Positions 20,900 through 29,121 of a stretch of DNA of 64,000 bases are shown here, in pieces. The notes below the pieces were generated by a model. It did no database searches and was not told the origin of the DNA. It saw only the letters and a program-made list of their open reading frames with translations. How positions within the stretch are numbered: the first letter of the stretch is position 1; each line of letters opens with the position of its first letter. The position numbers and the translations under genes are program-made. This DNA comes from Stygiolobus azoricus. Lineage in GTDB: Archaea; Thermoproteota; Thermoprotei_A; Sulfolobales; Sulfolobaceae. Location of the stretch: positions 952,001-1,016,000 of the forward strand of contig NZ_CP045483.1 of the NCBI RefSeq assembly GCF_009729035.1, in the 5' to 3' direction.

Positions 20900-21466
20900 A
20901 TGGACTCTAACTGGAGGAGTGCGCCGGTTGAGATTAGAGAAGGCATAAGGTATCTTTCAGCTCATTTCTACCCGGAAGGGATGATGAGTAGATGGAGCGA
21001 GTTAAAGAAACTATCATTTAATGCTGCCAAGATGATAAAACTCTACTCATTACAGCAGGTAATAGAAGAGTTGGAACACTTCGACTTTTTCAAGGAGTAC
21101 TTCAAGGAAGAACCACTTAAGGATGTTAAGCTTCCTCCATCGTATGTAGAGTTGTTTGACGGTTTAATTCAAGATTTTAAGACCGCTAATTGGAAGGACA
21201 ACGTAGCAACTAGGTTTCACATGATCACTGAAGGAGTTTTAGCTACTGTAGGTCTGAAGATCCTTAACGAGACCTCCAAGAATTACGGTCTTAATAAATT
21301 CAATGAAGGTATAAGAACTATCATAGAAGATGAGGCAAGGCACGTAAACTTCGGGTTTTCGCTCATAGAGAATAAAGAGTATGCTATAAAGCGTATTGAG
21401 GAACTCTTTCCGTTAGCAGTGAGAATAGTAAAGGAAGGTAAAGAGAAGATAGAGCCAATGGGCTGA
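20900..21466 (+). CDS. Small ferritin-like diiron protein, R2-like
   Basis: A mostly helical protein of 188 residues with a diiron ligand set like ribonucleotide reductase R2 and related oxidases: E57-L-E-H60, E111 and E145-A-R-H148. It is much shorter than R2 (about 300 residues) and shows no radical tyrosine I can identify, so it is better called a ferritin-like protein of unknown substrate. The ATG at 20900 is chosen because TTTATCTTATTC lies about 25 bases upstream; 18 extra hydrophobic residues encoded from 20846 would be an odd N-terminus. It stands alone on the plus strand. Confidence 0.65.
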   Translation: MDSNWRSAPVEIREGIRYLSAHFYPEGMMSRWSELKKLSFNAAKMIKLYSLQQVIEELEHFDFFKEYFKEEPLKDVKLPPSYVELFDGLIQDFKTANWKDNVATRFHMITEGVLATVGLKILNETSKNYGLNKFNEGIRTIIEDEARHVNFGFSLIENKEYAIKRIEELFPLAVRIVKEGKEKIEPMG

Positions 21467-21520
21467 ATCCTTTTTCATAACAATAGAAATCTTTTTTATG
21501 TTTATTTATCAACTAATTTC

Positions 21521-21727
21521 TTGAAGAGGATGATGAGGACTAAGGAGTTTTATCAACCCGATGGGGGCAATGCCCCAAGGGTTAGAGAGATAAGTGGAGA
21601 TGTGAGCCCCGTGCCGTTGGGCTCGAATGAGTCCCATGACCCTTGTGGACTATGTGTCCACAAGGTTGAGGGCTAAGTCCCTACACTTGATCGTGAACAT
21701 AAAATGAGTGAATGAAAGTGTAGGAAC
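21521..21727 (+). mobile_element. Remnant of an IS200/IS605-type (TnpB) element 3' end with a chain of RNA-like hairpins
   Basis: An open frame ends at TAA 21674-21676 and reads as an ORF tail (MMRTKEFYQPDGGNAPRV, later GSNESHDPC), resembling my recollection of TnpB C-termini in Sulfolobales. The same DNA forms four strong inverted repeats. 21555-21583 has nested stems AACCC/GGGTT and GGGGC/GCCCC. 21604-21624 is GAGCCC/GGGCTC. 21641-21665 is CCTTGTGGAC/GTCCACAAGG. 21677-21688 and 21716-21727 form a 12-base pair with one mismatch. Structured right ends overlapping the tnpB stop are known to give omega/reRNAs. No intact tnpB or tnpA is present. GC content is clearly above the surroundings. Confidence 0.45.
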
Positions 21728-21779
21728 AAACGGTACAATATTGATGAACTGATAGCTCTGATGGAGGATCTGAAGAGGG

Positions 21780-22373
21780 CTAGGATCGAGCACATTTCTT
21801 CCCTAAGTAAATAGAATTGTTTGGAAAAATTGAATTTGCTCTATAGTTTTTCGAGAATAATGTAATGAAACCGAATTTTTCCATGAGTTTTTTCAGCTCC
21901 CACGGGTAATAAAGCTTATAGTACCTCTCAACTATTTTACCATTTATCGAGCTCCTGATAACGACGTGTCTCCTAAAGAAGAACTTAGGCTGTATTAACC
22001 AAACAGTAACTAAGATGTCACCCCCTTCTTTAAGTACCCTTACTGCCTCTGTTACTGCTTTATTGGGATCGCTCAAGTGGTGTAAAGAGGCTATATAAAG
22101 TAGCGCATCTACTGACCCATCTCTAAAAGGCACGAATTCCATGTCAGCTAAAACGAGGTTCTCGCACCCTCTCTTCTTTGCCTCCATTAGTTGTCTTTCT
22201 GAAAAGTCTAAACAAACTTTGAAATCTGCATTTGTCGCAAGACAGTTTTGTCCAGAGCCGCATCCTACGTCCACGACTGTTTTTTTCTTTCCTAATAGTT
22301 TCAAGTACTCTAAAGGCTTTCTTCTGTGTACAATGTATTCGTAGGCCTCCCTTGTCTTTTCTTTCTCGTTCAC
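21780..22373 (-). CDS. Class I SAM-dependent methyltransferase, Trm9-like
   Basis: A 197-residue Rossmann methyltransferase. The SAM motif I is VVDVGCGSGQN near residue 34, the acidic post-II segment is LADMEFVPFRDGSVDALLYI, and LHHLSDPNKAVTEAVRVLKEGG with VTVW follows. This combination is typical of the Trm9/ABH8 family that methylates a modified wobble uridine of tRNA, though small-molecule methyltransferases share much of it. The start is close to and divergent from the SAMP gene. Its 3' end runs into the transposon-remnant region. Confidence 0.75.
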   Translation of the reverse strand: MNEKEKTREAYEYIVHRRKPLEYLKLLGKKKTVVDVGCGSGQNCLATNADFKVCLDFSERQLMEAKKRGCENLVLADMEFVPFRDGSVDALLYIASLHHLSDPNKAVTEAVRVLKEGGDILVTVWLIQPKFFFRRHVVIRSSINGKIVERYYKLYYPWELKKLMEKFGFITLFSKNYRANSIFPNNSIYLGKKCARS

Positions 22374-22411
22374 ATAAGATTTTTCAGCTCGGTTGAATAA
22401 TTAAATATCTT

Positions 22412-22618
22412 GTGAAGATTATAGTGAATCTAATAAGGGAAAATAAGAGGCTCGAAGTAGAGCTTCCTGAAAAAGCTACCGTTAGGGATTTACTCAAGAA
22501 AATTGGGTACAGAGTTCAAGGGAGTGTAGTCGTTAGGGGTGACGATCCTTTGATAGAAGACGAAAGGCTGAACGACGGAGACGAGGTCAAGGTATTCTTG
22601 GCTGCTTCAGGTGGTTAA
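22412..22618 (+). CDS. Ubiquitin-like small modifier / sulfur carrier (SAMP/Urm1/MoaD fold)
   Basis: A 68-residue beta-grasp protein ending in Gly-Gly (AASGG), the hallmark of sulfur carriers and ubiquitin-like modifiers activated by an E1-like enzyme. The start is a GTG. In Sulfolobus acidocaldarius an Urm1-like protein is conjugated to proteins and linked to the proteasome (established knowledge); this gene is of that type, but a MoaD or ThiS role in cofactor synthesis is possible. The next gene's GTG start overlaps its stop, so translation of the two is coupled. Confidence 0.85.
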   Translation: MKIIVNLIRENKRLEVELPEKATVRDLLKKIGYRVQGSVVVRGDDPLIEDERLNDGDEVKVFLAASGG

Positions 22619-23300
22619 AGTGGAGCAAAACATTAACATAAGGGAGGTTTTAAGGGAAAAGAAGGTCTGGTTGGACAAACTAAAAAGCCCTAACAAGGAC
22701 GAGAGGGAAAAAGCTTGGGAAATGATAAGGCTTATCATTGATACAGGTAACGGTAACGAACTCAAAGGGTATTTAGGTTATTTGCGCTCACTGTTGTGGA
22801 ACTCGTTGCAAGGAGTAAGAGAAGACGCATGGAATAACTTGGATGTATATAAAAAGCTTCTTGTGAAAGGGGTAGAGAGGGGTCTGACAGCTAATTCGGA
22901 CAGAATAAAGTGGAGTGCTTGGTCAAAAGTTCTCGATATGATCTCCTTGGGTTTAGTTACCAAAGACCAAGTGATTCAAGTACGTTATTCCTATTGGAGG
23001 TTATTGAGGAGTAGGTGGATGACAATAAGGAAAAAAGCCTGGAGACTGTTCGTTAGGTTGGTGGAGGAAGGCATATTCCAGAGTAAGGACAAGGAGAGAT
23101 TCATAGACTTTTTAAGGCATAGGAAAGCGGGTGTGAGAATTTATGCGTGGGATGCTGTACCGCGTTTACTTGAACTAGGTTTTATCACAAAAGAAGATAT
23201 AGTATCTCAGATTCAATACTTAAAAGATCTTACTTCTCAAGAAAGTAATATAAAGAAGAGAGCAGAAAAGATCTTAAAGGGTCTTGAGAGTTGGAAGTAG
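22611..23300 (+). CDS. HEAT-like helical repeat protein, 229 residues
   Basis: An all-helical, very basic protein with an internal repeat of roughly 37 residues, each with a conserved Ala-Trp pair (KAWEMIRLI, DAWNNLDVY, SAWSKVLDM, KAWRLFVRL, YAWDAVPRL) followed by LxxGL or similar. These look like HEAT/armadillo-type repeats and would make a curved scaffold. No enzyme motif is visible. The GTG start overlaps the SAMP stop and its end overlaps the oxidoreductase start, placing it between a modifier and an FAD enzyme in one operon. Function unknown. Confidence 0.7.
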   Translation: MVKVEQNINIREVLREKKVWLDKLKSPNKDEREKAWEMIRLIIDTGNGNELKGYLGYLRSLLWNSLQGVREDAWNNLDVYKKLLVKGVERGLTANSDRIKWSAWSKVLDMISLGLVTKDQVIQVRYSYWRLLRSRWMTIRKKAWRLFVRLVEEGIFQSKDKERFIDFLRHRKAGVRIYAWDAVPRLLELGFITKEDIVSQIQYLKDLTSQESNIKKRAEKILKGLESWK

Positions 23301-24415
23301 CCGTAATAGGAGGAGGGATCGTAGGTTTATTCACAGCTTATTACTTATTGAAGGAAGGAGCAAACGTAACAATTTATGAAAAAGCTTTTCTTGGAAATGG
23401 TTCTGTTCACGCTGCAGGTCTAATTGAGCCTTACAGGTTCGACAAAATCAATAGTGTAGCTATGATAAGAAAGATGTTAAAATACAAGAAACTTGGAGTG
23501 ACCGATATAAAGTCTGTAAATACATCTTGGTTATTTGCGCTTCTTGCTGAATTAGAGAGACCGGCTCCTTCGGAAGCATGGGAAATAATGAGGTCTATGG
23601 CTTCGTTTTCCTTAAGGGAATATAAGAACCTTGCAGAAGAGAAGAACGACTTCGACTATGAAGAAAGCGGACTTCTAGAGTTATATTACGATAAGAACGC
23701 ATTGGAAAAAGCTATAGAAGAGGAGAAACAAAGTCCCTTCAAACCTAAATTCGAGGTGATAGACGTCAAGAATTTCGCTGGCGGGGTCTACTTCCCTGAA
23801 CTATCCAAGGTCGATACGTTTAAGTTCATTGACAGAATAACGAGAGAGATAGCTAAGGCTAAAGTTATAATTAAAGAGGTAGGAAGGGTGACTTCTAACG
23901 GTGTAATAGACGGTGGAGAAAAATACGACAGAGTGGTCCTAGCTTCAGGCATTTCCTTAAGAAAGTTCGGTCTACCTGTTATGGCATTTAAGGGTTACGG
24001 TTATAGAGTTAAAGGTAATATAAATATAGGTGTAAATTACCCGTTTGTCTTAGCAGAATACGGAGTTGCAGTTGCTAAAAACACAGATAATATAAAAATA
24101 ACTGGAGGGTTTGACGCTGACTTCTCTGATGATTCTAGTAGGGCTGAGTTCTTCCTTAGCATGGCTTCGAAAGTCGTTGACATAAATTATGTTTATGACT
24201 TGACCATGGGTTACAGACCTTGTTCTCCTGATGGATTTCCTATAATAGGACAATATGACAGCTTAGTGTTCAGTACTGGAGCGTGTAGGTTAGGATGGAG
24301 TTTCGCCCCAGCTATGGGAAAGATGACTTCTGACATGGTCTTAGGGAGAGTGAGTTCTTACGGTTATCTCTCACGGTATATTAGTGGAAGAAATTTAAGA
24401 GTGGACTCAAGATAA
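23291..24415 (+). CDS. FAD-dependent oxidoreductase of the D-amino acid oxidase/glycine oxidase family
   Basis: A 374-residue DAO-family flavoprotein. The N-terminal dinucleotide motif VAVIGGGIVGLFTAYYLL begins at residue 3, and the ribose-binding acidic residue follows in VTIYEK. The C-terminal FAD segment contains MGYRPCSPDGFPIIG and ACRLGWSFAPAMGK. The substrate (glycine, D-proline, sarcosine or a sulfur/thiamin precursor) cannot be read from sequence. The TTG start at 23291 overlaps the HEAT-like gene by 10 bases. In combination with a ThiS-like upstream gene a ThiO-type role is conceivable but unproven. Confidence 0.82.
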   Translation: MEVAVIGGGIVGLFTAYYLLKEGANVTIYEKAFLGNGSVHAAGLIEPYRFDKINSVAMIRKMLKYKKLGVTDIKSVNTSWLFALLAELERPAPSEAWEIMRSMASFSLREYKNLAEEKNDFDYEESGLLELYYDKNALEKAIEEEKQSPFKPKFEVIDVKNFAGGVYFPELSKVDTFKFIDRITREIAKAKVIIKEVGRVTSNGVIDGGEKYDRVVLASGISLRKFGLPVMAFKGYGYRVKGNINIGVNYPFVLAEYGVAVAKNTDNIKITGGFDADFSDDSSRAEFFLSMASKVVDINYVYDLTMGYRPCSPDGFPIIGQYDSLVFSTGACRLGWSFAPAMGKMTSDMVLGRVSSYGYLSRYISGRNLRVDSR

Positions 24416-24421
24416 TACATT

Positions 24422-24949
24422 ATGGCTATTGTTAAGTCGGACCTAATTAAACGTCTAATGGACGCGAAGAAGTTCTTCATCAACGGATATGTTGATGAAG
24501 GCGTTAAGATAGTTCAAGATGTTCTGAAACTCTCACCGCAGAAAGAGGAATATAATTGGTTTATATGCAATGTAATTGAGAGTGTAGATTGTAAATACTT
24601 ATTCACGATTCTTGACAAGATAGGTTCGAGTTTTGATATTTCAAAGTGTCAGAATCTTAAAAACGTGGTAATGTGTGGTATAATACAAAACATCTATAAC
24701 ACTCACGTAGATTTAGCACTGAACTCTCTAGTGGCTCAAGGAAAAAGGGACAGACTGGAGGACATAACTAAGGAGATATTTAAGGTAAATCCCGATGTAA
24801 ATGGAGAGATCTTATACAAATTGGCTGAGGCATTAAGGAAAGCAGGAGATGAGAGAGATGCAGTGTTACTGTTACAAGAGGCATGTAAGAAAGGAATAAA
24901 GGAGGCATGCTCCAACGCCATGGTTCCTCCGCCAAGATCTGTTATGTAA
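24422..24949 (+). CDS. TPR-like helical protein, 175 residues
   Basis: A soluble helical protein. Segments such as AKKFFINGYVDEGVKIVQDVLKL and ILYKLAEALRKAGDERDAVL look like single TPR or SEL1 units. It has seven Cys, unusual for the neighbourhood (FICNV, DCKYL, CQN, MCG, EACKK and EACS). No defined family. It follows the oxidoreductase by six bases and is probably the last gene of the SAMP operon. Its 3' end overlaps the convergent gene by eight bases. Confidence 0.65.
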   Translation: MAIVKSDLIKRLMDAKKFFINGYVDEGVKIVQDVLKLSPQKEEYNWFICNVIESVDCKYLFTILDKIGSSFDISKCQNLKNVVMCGIIQNIYNTHVDLALNSLVAQGKRDRLEDITKEIFKVNPDVNGEILYKLAEALRKAGDERDAVLLLQEACKKGIKEACSNAMVPPPRSVM

Positions 24950-25310
24950 TCTCCTCTATTTCCCATTCGATCTCTTCCCCGAACTCTTTTCCTATTTCGT
25001 AAACAGTTACGCTCACAGTTTCGAAAAGTTCAGGATAGATCTTATCAACGAAAACTTTCACCTTGTTTTCTTCAAATATAACTTTCCTAACTCCATTTAT
25101 TTGCGTTAACTTTTCTTTCAGTTCCTCTTTGATGGACTTAAACTTAACACTGTCTATAGTAAAATCTACTTTGTCTCTAACATACACTACTATCTCGTTT
25201 TTGTTCTCTTCGAGAGTAACTTTAATTAAATTATCTCCTAATTTCTCTCTTAATTCAATAAATTTCATTACAAAACGAAAAATTCTTTCATCGTTTTTCA
25301 GTTCCACCAT
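24942..25310 (-). CDS. Uncharacterised 122-residue protein
   Basis: A small alpha/beta protein with alternating charged beta strands (LIKVTLEENKNEIVVYVRD; VRKVIFEENKVKVFVDKIY). No family recognised with confidence. Its ATG lies inside the last codons of the Bax1 gene (23-base overlap), so it is probably co-translated with the nuclease, which hints at a link to DNA repair but does not prove one. Confidence 0.6.
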   Translation of the reverse strand: MVELKNDERIFRFVMKFIELREKLGDNLIKVTLEENKNEIVVYVRDKVDFTIDSVKFKSIKEELKEKLTQINGVRKVIFEENKVKVFVDKIYPELFETVSVTVYEIGKEFGEEIEWEIEEIT

Positions 25311-26733
25311 TTTGTCGAACCACTACAGCATCAGTTATATTCTTCCACACTATTTTGTAGCCTAAATATTCTAATACTTCTATGATGTACTCACCATATT
25401 TTGACCTCAAAGAAGATAGACTCTCTCCATTAAAATCTACCTTACGTAACTTCTCCAACAGTTCCTCCTTTATGTAATAGTTCTTGAGGAACACATAGCC
25501 TGGGAACTGCCTGAGGTTCTTTCTGATCAAGTTGTTTGGGACTTTAAGTTTCTCCGCTATCTCCTTAATACTTACCACATCCTTATTAAGGGAGTATTCA
25601 ATTTTCACGTTCTCTAAGCTCTTTGCCTCAAGGTCTTTAAGCCACTTATAAACTTTCATTACGTCTACTTTTTTCTTAAATTTGATTACGTTGTCTCCAT
25701 CATAATCTCCTAAGCTCAGTTCCTCGTTTAAAAGTATTAAGATCGGTTCCTTTACCTCCTTAAGTTTCCTTACTTTTTCCCTGATGTACTCGTCAGTCCA
25801 AAAGCCTACTATCTCTATATAGACTTTCAGGTTCCCCTTCTCGACAAGGAAATCGGGGATGAATATCTTATCTCCAACCACTATCGGTTCTGGTTCCCTT
25901 AGCAATTTCCAGCCTGATGACAAGGAGTTAAACTCATAATAAAACCTCTCTTCAACTGAACTGTCGAAGACTTTTTCATCTACAGTTTCCTTTAGAATGT
26001 TCCTATAATCTTCTATCTCTAGCTTATATATCCTCTTCTTCTTTTTTCCCAATACGATATCAGCCTCTATCCTCCAGTGGCCTGCAGAGACGATATAAGG
26101 TAATAGAATGGCGAAATTCCGTCCGTATTTTTCATTCATTTTTAATAAGGTAGCAGGTCCGATGAACTCAAGCCTTAAGGGTTTATACGCGAAATACATT
26201 AACCCTAATAATTTTGCTCTCCTCACTATTTCCTTCCAGTTAGACGATACATAAACAGAGAGCTTGTAAGCTTTAAACAGTAGAGTTTGCAATAGGGATA
26301 GGTTATAAGCTTTAATCACATCTTGTGGCGTCAGGGGCGGTAATTCCATAATTTTCTTTTCATCTTCGAGATCGGAGAACATGTACTTTATAGGGTCTAT
26401 TCCTAATTCTTTGCTTATTTTTTCTATGACTTTTTCTCTTTCTTCATTTTCTATTACCGGTCCGTACTCGTATAATTTTCTTCTTATAATTAAAGGATCT
26501 ATAGGAGAATCCTCCTCAAATTTAGTGTATTTCACTATGACTTTGAATATACCCCTTATGAGTTTATAATTATAAATTTTCTCTAAATATTTTAGTTCTT
26601 CTTTTATCTCTCCTAAAGTTAACCCGACCTTAAACTTAGAGAGGATCTCTTCGACTATCTCAGGCTCTTCACAGAACAAAGGTACTACTTTATTCTTTGC
26701 GAGCTTAAATCTCGCTAACGACCAAGGTAACAC
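25288..26733 (-). CDS. bax1: Bax1, XPB-associated nuclease (DUF790)
   Basis: A 481-residue DUF790 protein. It starts MLPWSLARFKL (GTG), typical of the family. The nuclease core is near residues 290-330: FIPDFLVEKGNLKVYIEIVGFWT, a PD-(D/E)xK-like arrangement with the acidic pair and E-I-V. A C-terminal helical region follows, including a helix-turn-helix-like segment (IKEIAEKLKVPNNLIRKNLRQF). Bax1 binds XPB helicase and cuts bubble DNA structures 3' to the unwound region in archaeal nucleotide-excision-type repair (established). Here it is divergent from xpb with 32 bases between the two starts. Confidence 0.9.
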   Translation of the reverse strand: MLPWSLARFKLAKNKVVPLFCEEPEIVEEILSKFKVGLTLGEIKEELKYLEKIYNYKLIRGIFKVIVKYTKFEEDSPIDPLIIRRKLYEYGPVIENEEREKVIEKISKELGIDPIKYMFSDLEDEKKIMELPPLTPQDVIKAYNLSLLQTLLFKAYKLSVYVSSNWKEIVRRAKLLGLMYFAYKPLRLEFIGPATLLKMNEKYGRNFAILLPYIVSAGHWRIEADIVLGKKKKRIYKLEIEDYRNILKETVDEKVFDSSVEERFYYEFNSLSSGWKLLREPEPIVVGDKIFIPDFLVEKGNLKVYIEIVGFWTDEYIREKVRKLKEVKEPILILLNEELSLGDYDGDNVIKFKKKVDVMKVYKWLKDLEAKSLENVKIEYSLNKDVVSIKEIAEKLKVPNNLIRKNLRQFPGYVFLKNYYIKEELLEKLRKVDFNGESLSSLRSKYGEYIIEVLEYLGYKIVWKNITDAVVVRQNGGTEKR

Positions 26734-26765
26734 ATTTAATATTAAATGTAGAAATTTAAAACAGT
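26734..26765. promoter_or_regulatory. Shared 32-base promoter region between bax1 and xpb
   Basis: The two repair genes start back to back (GTG at 26733, TTG at 26766). The AT-rich spacer, with TTTAATATTAAATG in its left half, is too short for two ordinary independent promoters, so at least one TATA box must lie inside the opposite coding region. Confidence 0.4.
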
Positions 26766-28097
26766 TTGGTAACGCTCAGATACTTTAAAGGTCTACTCGT
26801 ATTAGACGTATATGCTCCAGGGGCTAAGTGGTCCGATGAGCTAAAGGCATACATAACTTATGCCTATAAATATGCCGAAGTAAAAAAGTATTTCAGAAGT
26901 GAGGGTGTGGATATACAAGACTATGTATTTGATAATACTCCTCCTTTTCCGTCGATCGTTGACGAGATAAAACTTAGGGACTACCAGTTCGAGGCCCTGA
27001 GGTCTTGGATATTACGAGGAAAGAGGGGGGTAATAGTACTTCCTACTGGAGCTGGGAAAACTATTGTCGCTTTAAAGGCTATCGCTTCCTTAAGGGAGAG
27101 CACACTGGTGGTAGTGCCGACAATTGATCTAATGCATCAGTGGGCAAATTCCATAAGGGAGATATTGAAGGCAGATGTAGGGGAAATAGGAGGAGGAGTG
27201 GACAAGGTCTCTGGCATCACGGTAATAACTTATGACTCAGCTTATACAAGGGCTGAAGAGTTAGGTAACAAGTTCTTTTTCGTAATTTTCGATGAGGTTC
27301 ATCATCTTCCTTCCGAAGGTTACTCTCTCATGGCTAAAATGTATGCAGCACCGCACAGGATGGGCTTGACAGCGACTCCTGAAAGGGAGGACGGAAAGCA
27401 TATAATGTATCCGGATTTGGTAGGACCTATAGTCTATCGAAAAGGGGTAGAGGACTTTGCAGGAAAATACATAGCCAGTTTCGACATAAAGAAGGTTTAT
27501 GTTAAAATGACTGAAGAGGAAGAGAGAAAGTATAAAGAATTAAGGTCTAATCTAAAGAAATTTCTCGAGAAAAGAAACCTGACTTTACGTAGCTTAGATG
27601 ACTTTAACAGACTTGTGAGATTAGCCTCGAAAGATAAGGAGGCTAGAGAAGCCCTTTTAGCTTGGCATGAATCCTTAAAGATTGCGGTAAACTCAAAAGC
27701 TAAGGTAGACAAATTAAAGGAGCTTTTGAAGGAGTTCAAGGACGAAAAAATAATCATATTCACGAGGGACACACAATTAGCCTATGACCTTAGTAAGTTA
27801 TTTTTAATTCCCGTTGTGACTTATAAGACCAGTAAGGACGAAAGGAAGGAAATTTTGGAAAAGTTCAGGAAGGGAGTTTACAGAGTGATAGTTGCATCTA
27901 CTGTGTTTGATGAAGGAGTAGACGTTCCTGACGCTAACATAGGCATAGTATTGGGCGGTTACGGTACTAAGAGACAGTACTTACAGAGGCTCGGCAGATT
28001 ATTGAGAGGAAAGGACAAGAATGCTCTCCTTATAGAGATAATAACTAAGGGTACAGCAGACTACAAGCTAAGTAAGAGGAGGAGTTATATCTCGTAA
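26766..28097 (+). CDS. xpb: XPB/Rad25-type DNA helicase
   Basis: An SF2 helicase of 443 residues. It has an N-terminal damage-recognition-like domain, the P-loop LPTGAGKT (92-99), DEVH (176-179), TATPERED with the XPB-specific RED motif (207-209), a thumb-like helical insert (about 235-290), then motif IV-VI with STVFDEGVDVPDA and QRLGRLLRG. It unwinds DNA at lesions together with Bax1. The family signature RED is intact. Start is TTG. Confidence 0.93.
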   Translation: MVTLRYFKGLLVLDVYAPGAKWSDELKAYITYAYKYAEVKKYFRSEGVDIQDYVFDNTPPFPSIVDEIKLRDYQFEALRSWILRGKRGVIVLPTGAGKTIVALKAIASLRESTLVVVPTIDLMHQWANSIREILKADVGEIGGGVDKVSGITVITYDSAYTRAEELGNKFFFVIFDEVHHLPSEGYSLMAKMYAAPHRMGLTATPEREDGKHIMYPDLVGPIVYRKGVEDFAGKYIASFDIKKVYVKMTEEEERKYKELRSNLKKFLEKRNLTLRSLDDFNRLVRLASKDKEAREALLAWHESLKIAVNSKAKVDKLKELLKEFKDEKIIIFTRDTQLAYDLSKLFLIPVVTYKTSKDERKEILEKFRKGVYRVIVASTVFDEGVDVPDANIGIVLGGYGTKRQYLQRLGRLLRGKDKNALLIEIITKGTADYKLSKRRSYIS

Positions 28098-28171
28098 TAC
28101 TAATACGGCTCTGAGGTCGTGGTGTCACTAGTTAGTTAGAAATTTTTGTATTAGATAGATTTAGATAAAAG

Positions 28172-28181
28172 TATATAAATA
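28172..28181 (+). promoter_or_regulatory. TATA box of the double-HTH regulator gene
   Basis: TATATAAATA centred about 26 bases before the ATG at 28203, the spacing expected for a leaderless archaeal transcript. Confidence 0.6.
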
Positions 28182-28202
28182 AGGTCTCAGATTAGGCAAT
28201 TA

Positions 28203-29030
28203 ATGGATGGAATAGATAAAAAGATTATTATTTCATTATTCAAGGACGGTAGGATTTCACAGAGGAAGATTGCTGAAGATGTTAATCTCTCTGCTACTTC
28301 ACTTAATTATAGGTTTAACAAGTTAATTGAAGATGGAGTTATAAGGTCATTTAAGCTTACCGTCAATCCCAATTTTTATAATAAGTATTACGCGTTCGTC
28401 TCTTTCAAGAACGAAAAGGACTTTAACGCACCATTTATAAACGTGAAAGTAAAGTGCTTAGAGGAACTTAACGTTTACAGAATACAAGGAGATTCTTACA
28501 ATGACCTAACAGATAAGATATCTACAATGGCTAAGGAATTAGGAGAACCAAAGATGACTTATATTCCTGTTCAAACACCTGCTAAGCCCTCTGGAGTAGA
28601 TATAGAGATAGTTAAGGAGTTGTTAAGGAACCCAAGGGCTGAACCTAGTGAACTAGCGAAGGTAATAAATATACCTACAAAGACAATTCAGAGGAGGATA
28701 AATGCGTTAATAAGTAAAAACGCTATAAAGGTGATACCTATAGTCGATTTGTCAAGGGCTGATATTGTAGTATTTGCTGTGTTCTCTAAGATAGTCACGA
28801 AACTGACTATGTTGGATAGCTGTAAGTTCTTATCATTTGTGGAAGGAGAAAGAGGACTTACCGTTTGTGCCACAGAGAACATAAAGGTTGCAGACGGTTA
28901 TGTGAAGAAAGTTAGGGAAATAGATAACGAAGCTGAAGTAATGGTCGCTACAGACTATGATATAAATAATGACGTAGTACTAAAGGAACTTGAGGATATA
29001 GAGAATAGGGCTATAACTTCGGTTAAATGA
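28203..29030 (+). CDS. Two-HTH transcriptional regulator, Lrp/AsnC-like N-terminus
   Basis: A 275-residue protein with two winged-helix segments: residues 1-50 (GRISQRKIAEDVNLSATSLN, the usual Lrp-type start) and about 135-185 (NPRAEPSELAKVINIPTKTI). A beta-rich region lies between them (LTVNPNFYNKYYAFVSF) and after them (DIVVFAVFSKIV). It is paralogous over its whole length to the frameshifted gene at 35841-36628, and the pair brackets the transporter block. It may control the adjacent ABC operon (inference from position). A leaderless TATA box is present. Confidence 0.75.
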   Translation: MDGIDKKIIISLFKDGRISQRKIAEDVNLSATSLNYRFNKLIEDGVIRSFKLTVNPNFYNKYYAFVSFKNEKDFNAPFINVKVKCLEELNVYRIQGDSYNDLTDKISTMAKELGEPKMTYIPVQTPAKPSGVDIEIVKELLRNPRAEPSELAKVINIPTKTIQRRINALISKNAIKVIPIVDLSRADIVVFAVFSKIVTKLTMLDSCKFLSFVEGERGLTVCATENIKVADGYVKKVREIDNEAEVMVATDYDINNDVVLKELEDIENRAITSVK

Positions 29031-29121
29031 TCATTTTCGACAATTAACAGTTATTGCGTTTTTATAACATTATTTAAAATAACCTTATAAGGAGAAATCG
29101 CTTCTCATCTCCTGAACACAG

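Noticed and set aside
21728-21814. Short frame after the TnpB-like remnant reading DELIALMEDLKRARIEH
   Set aside because: Looks protein-like but is only 29 codons and overlaps the end of the methyltransferase antisense; could be chance or a relic, not enough to call.
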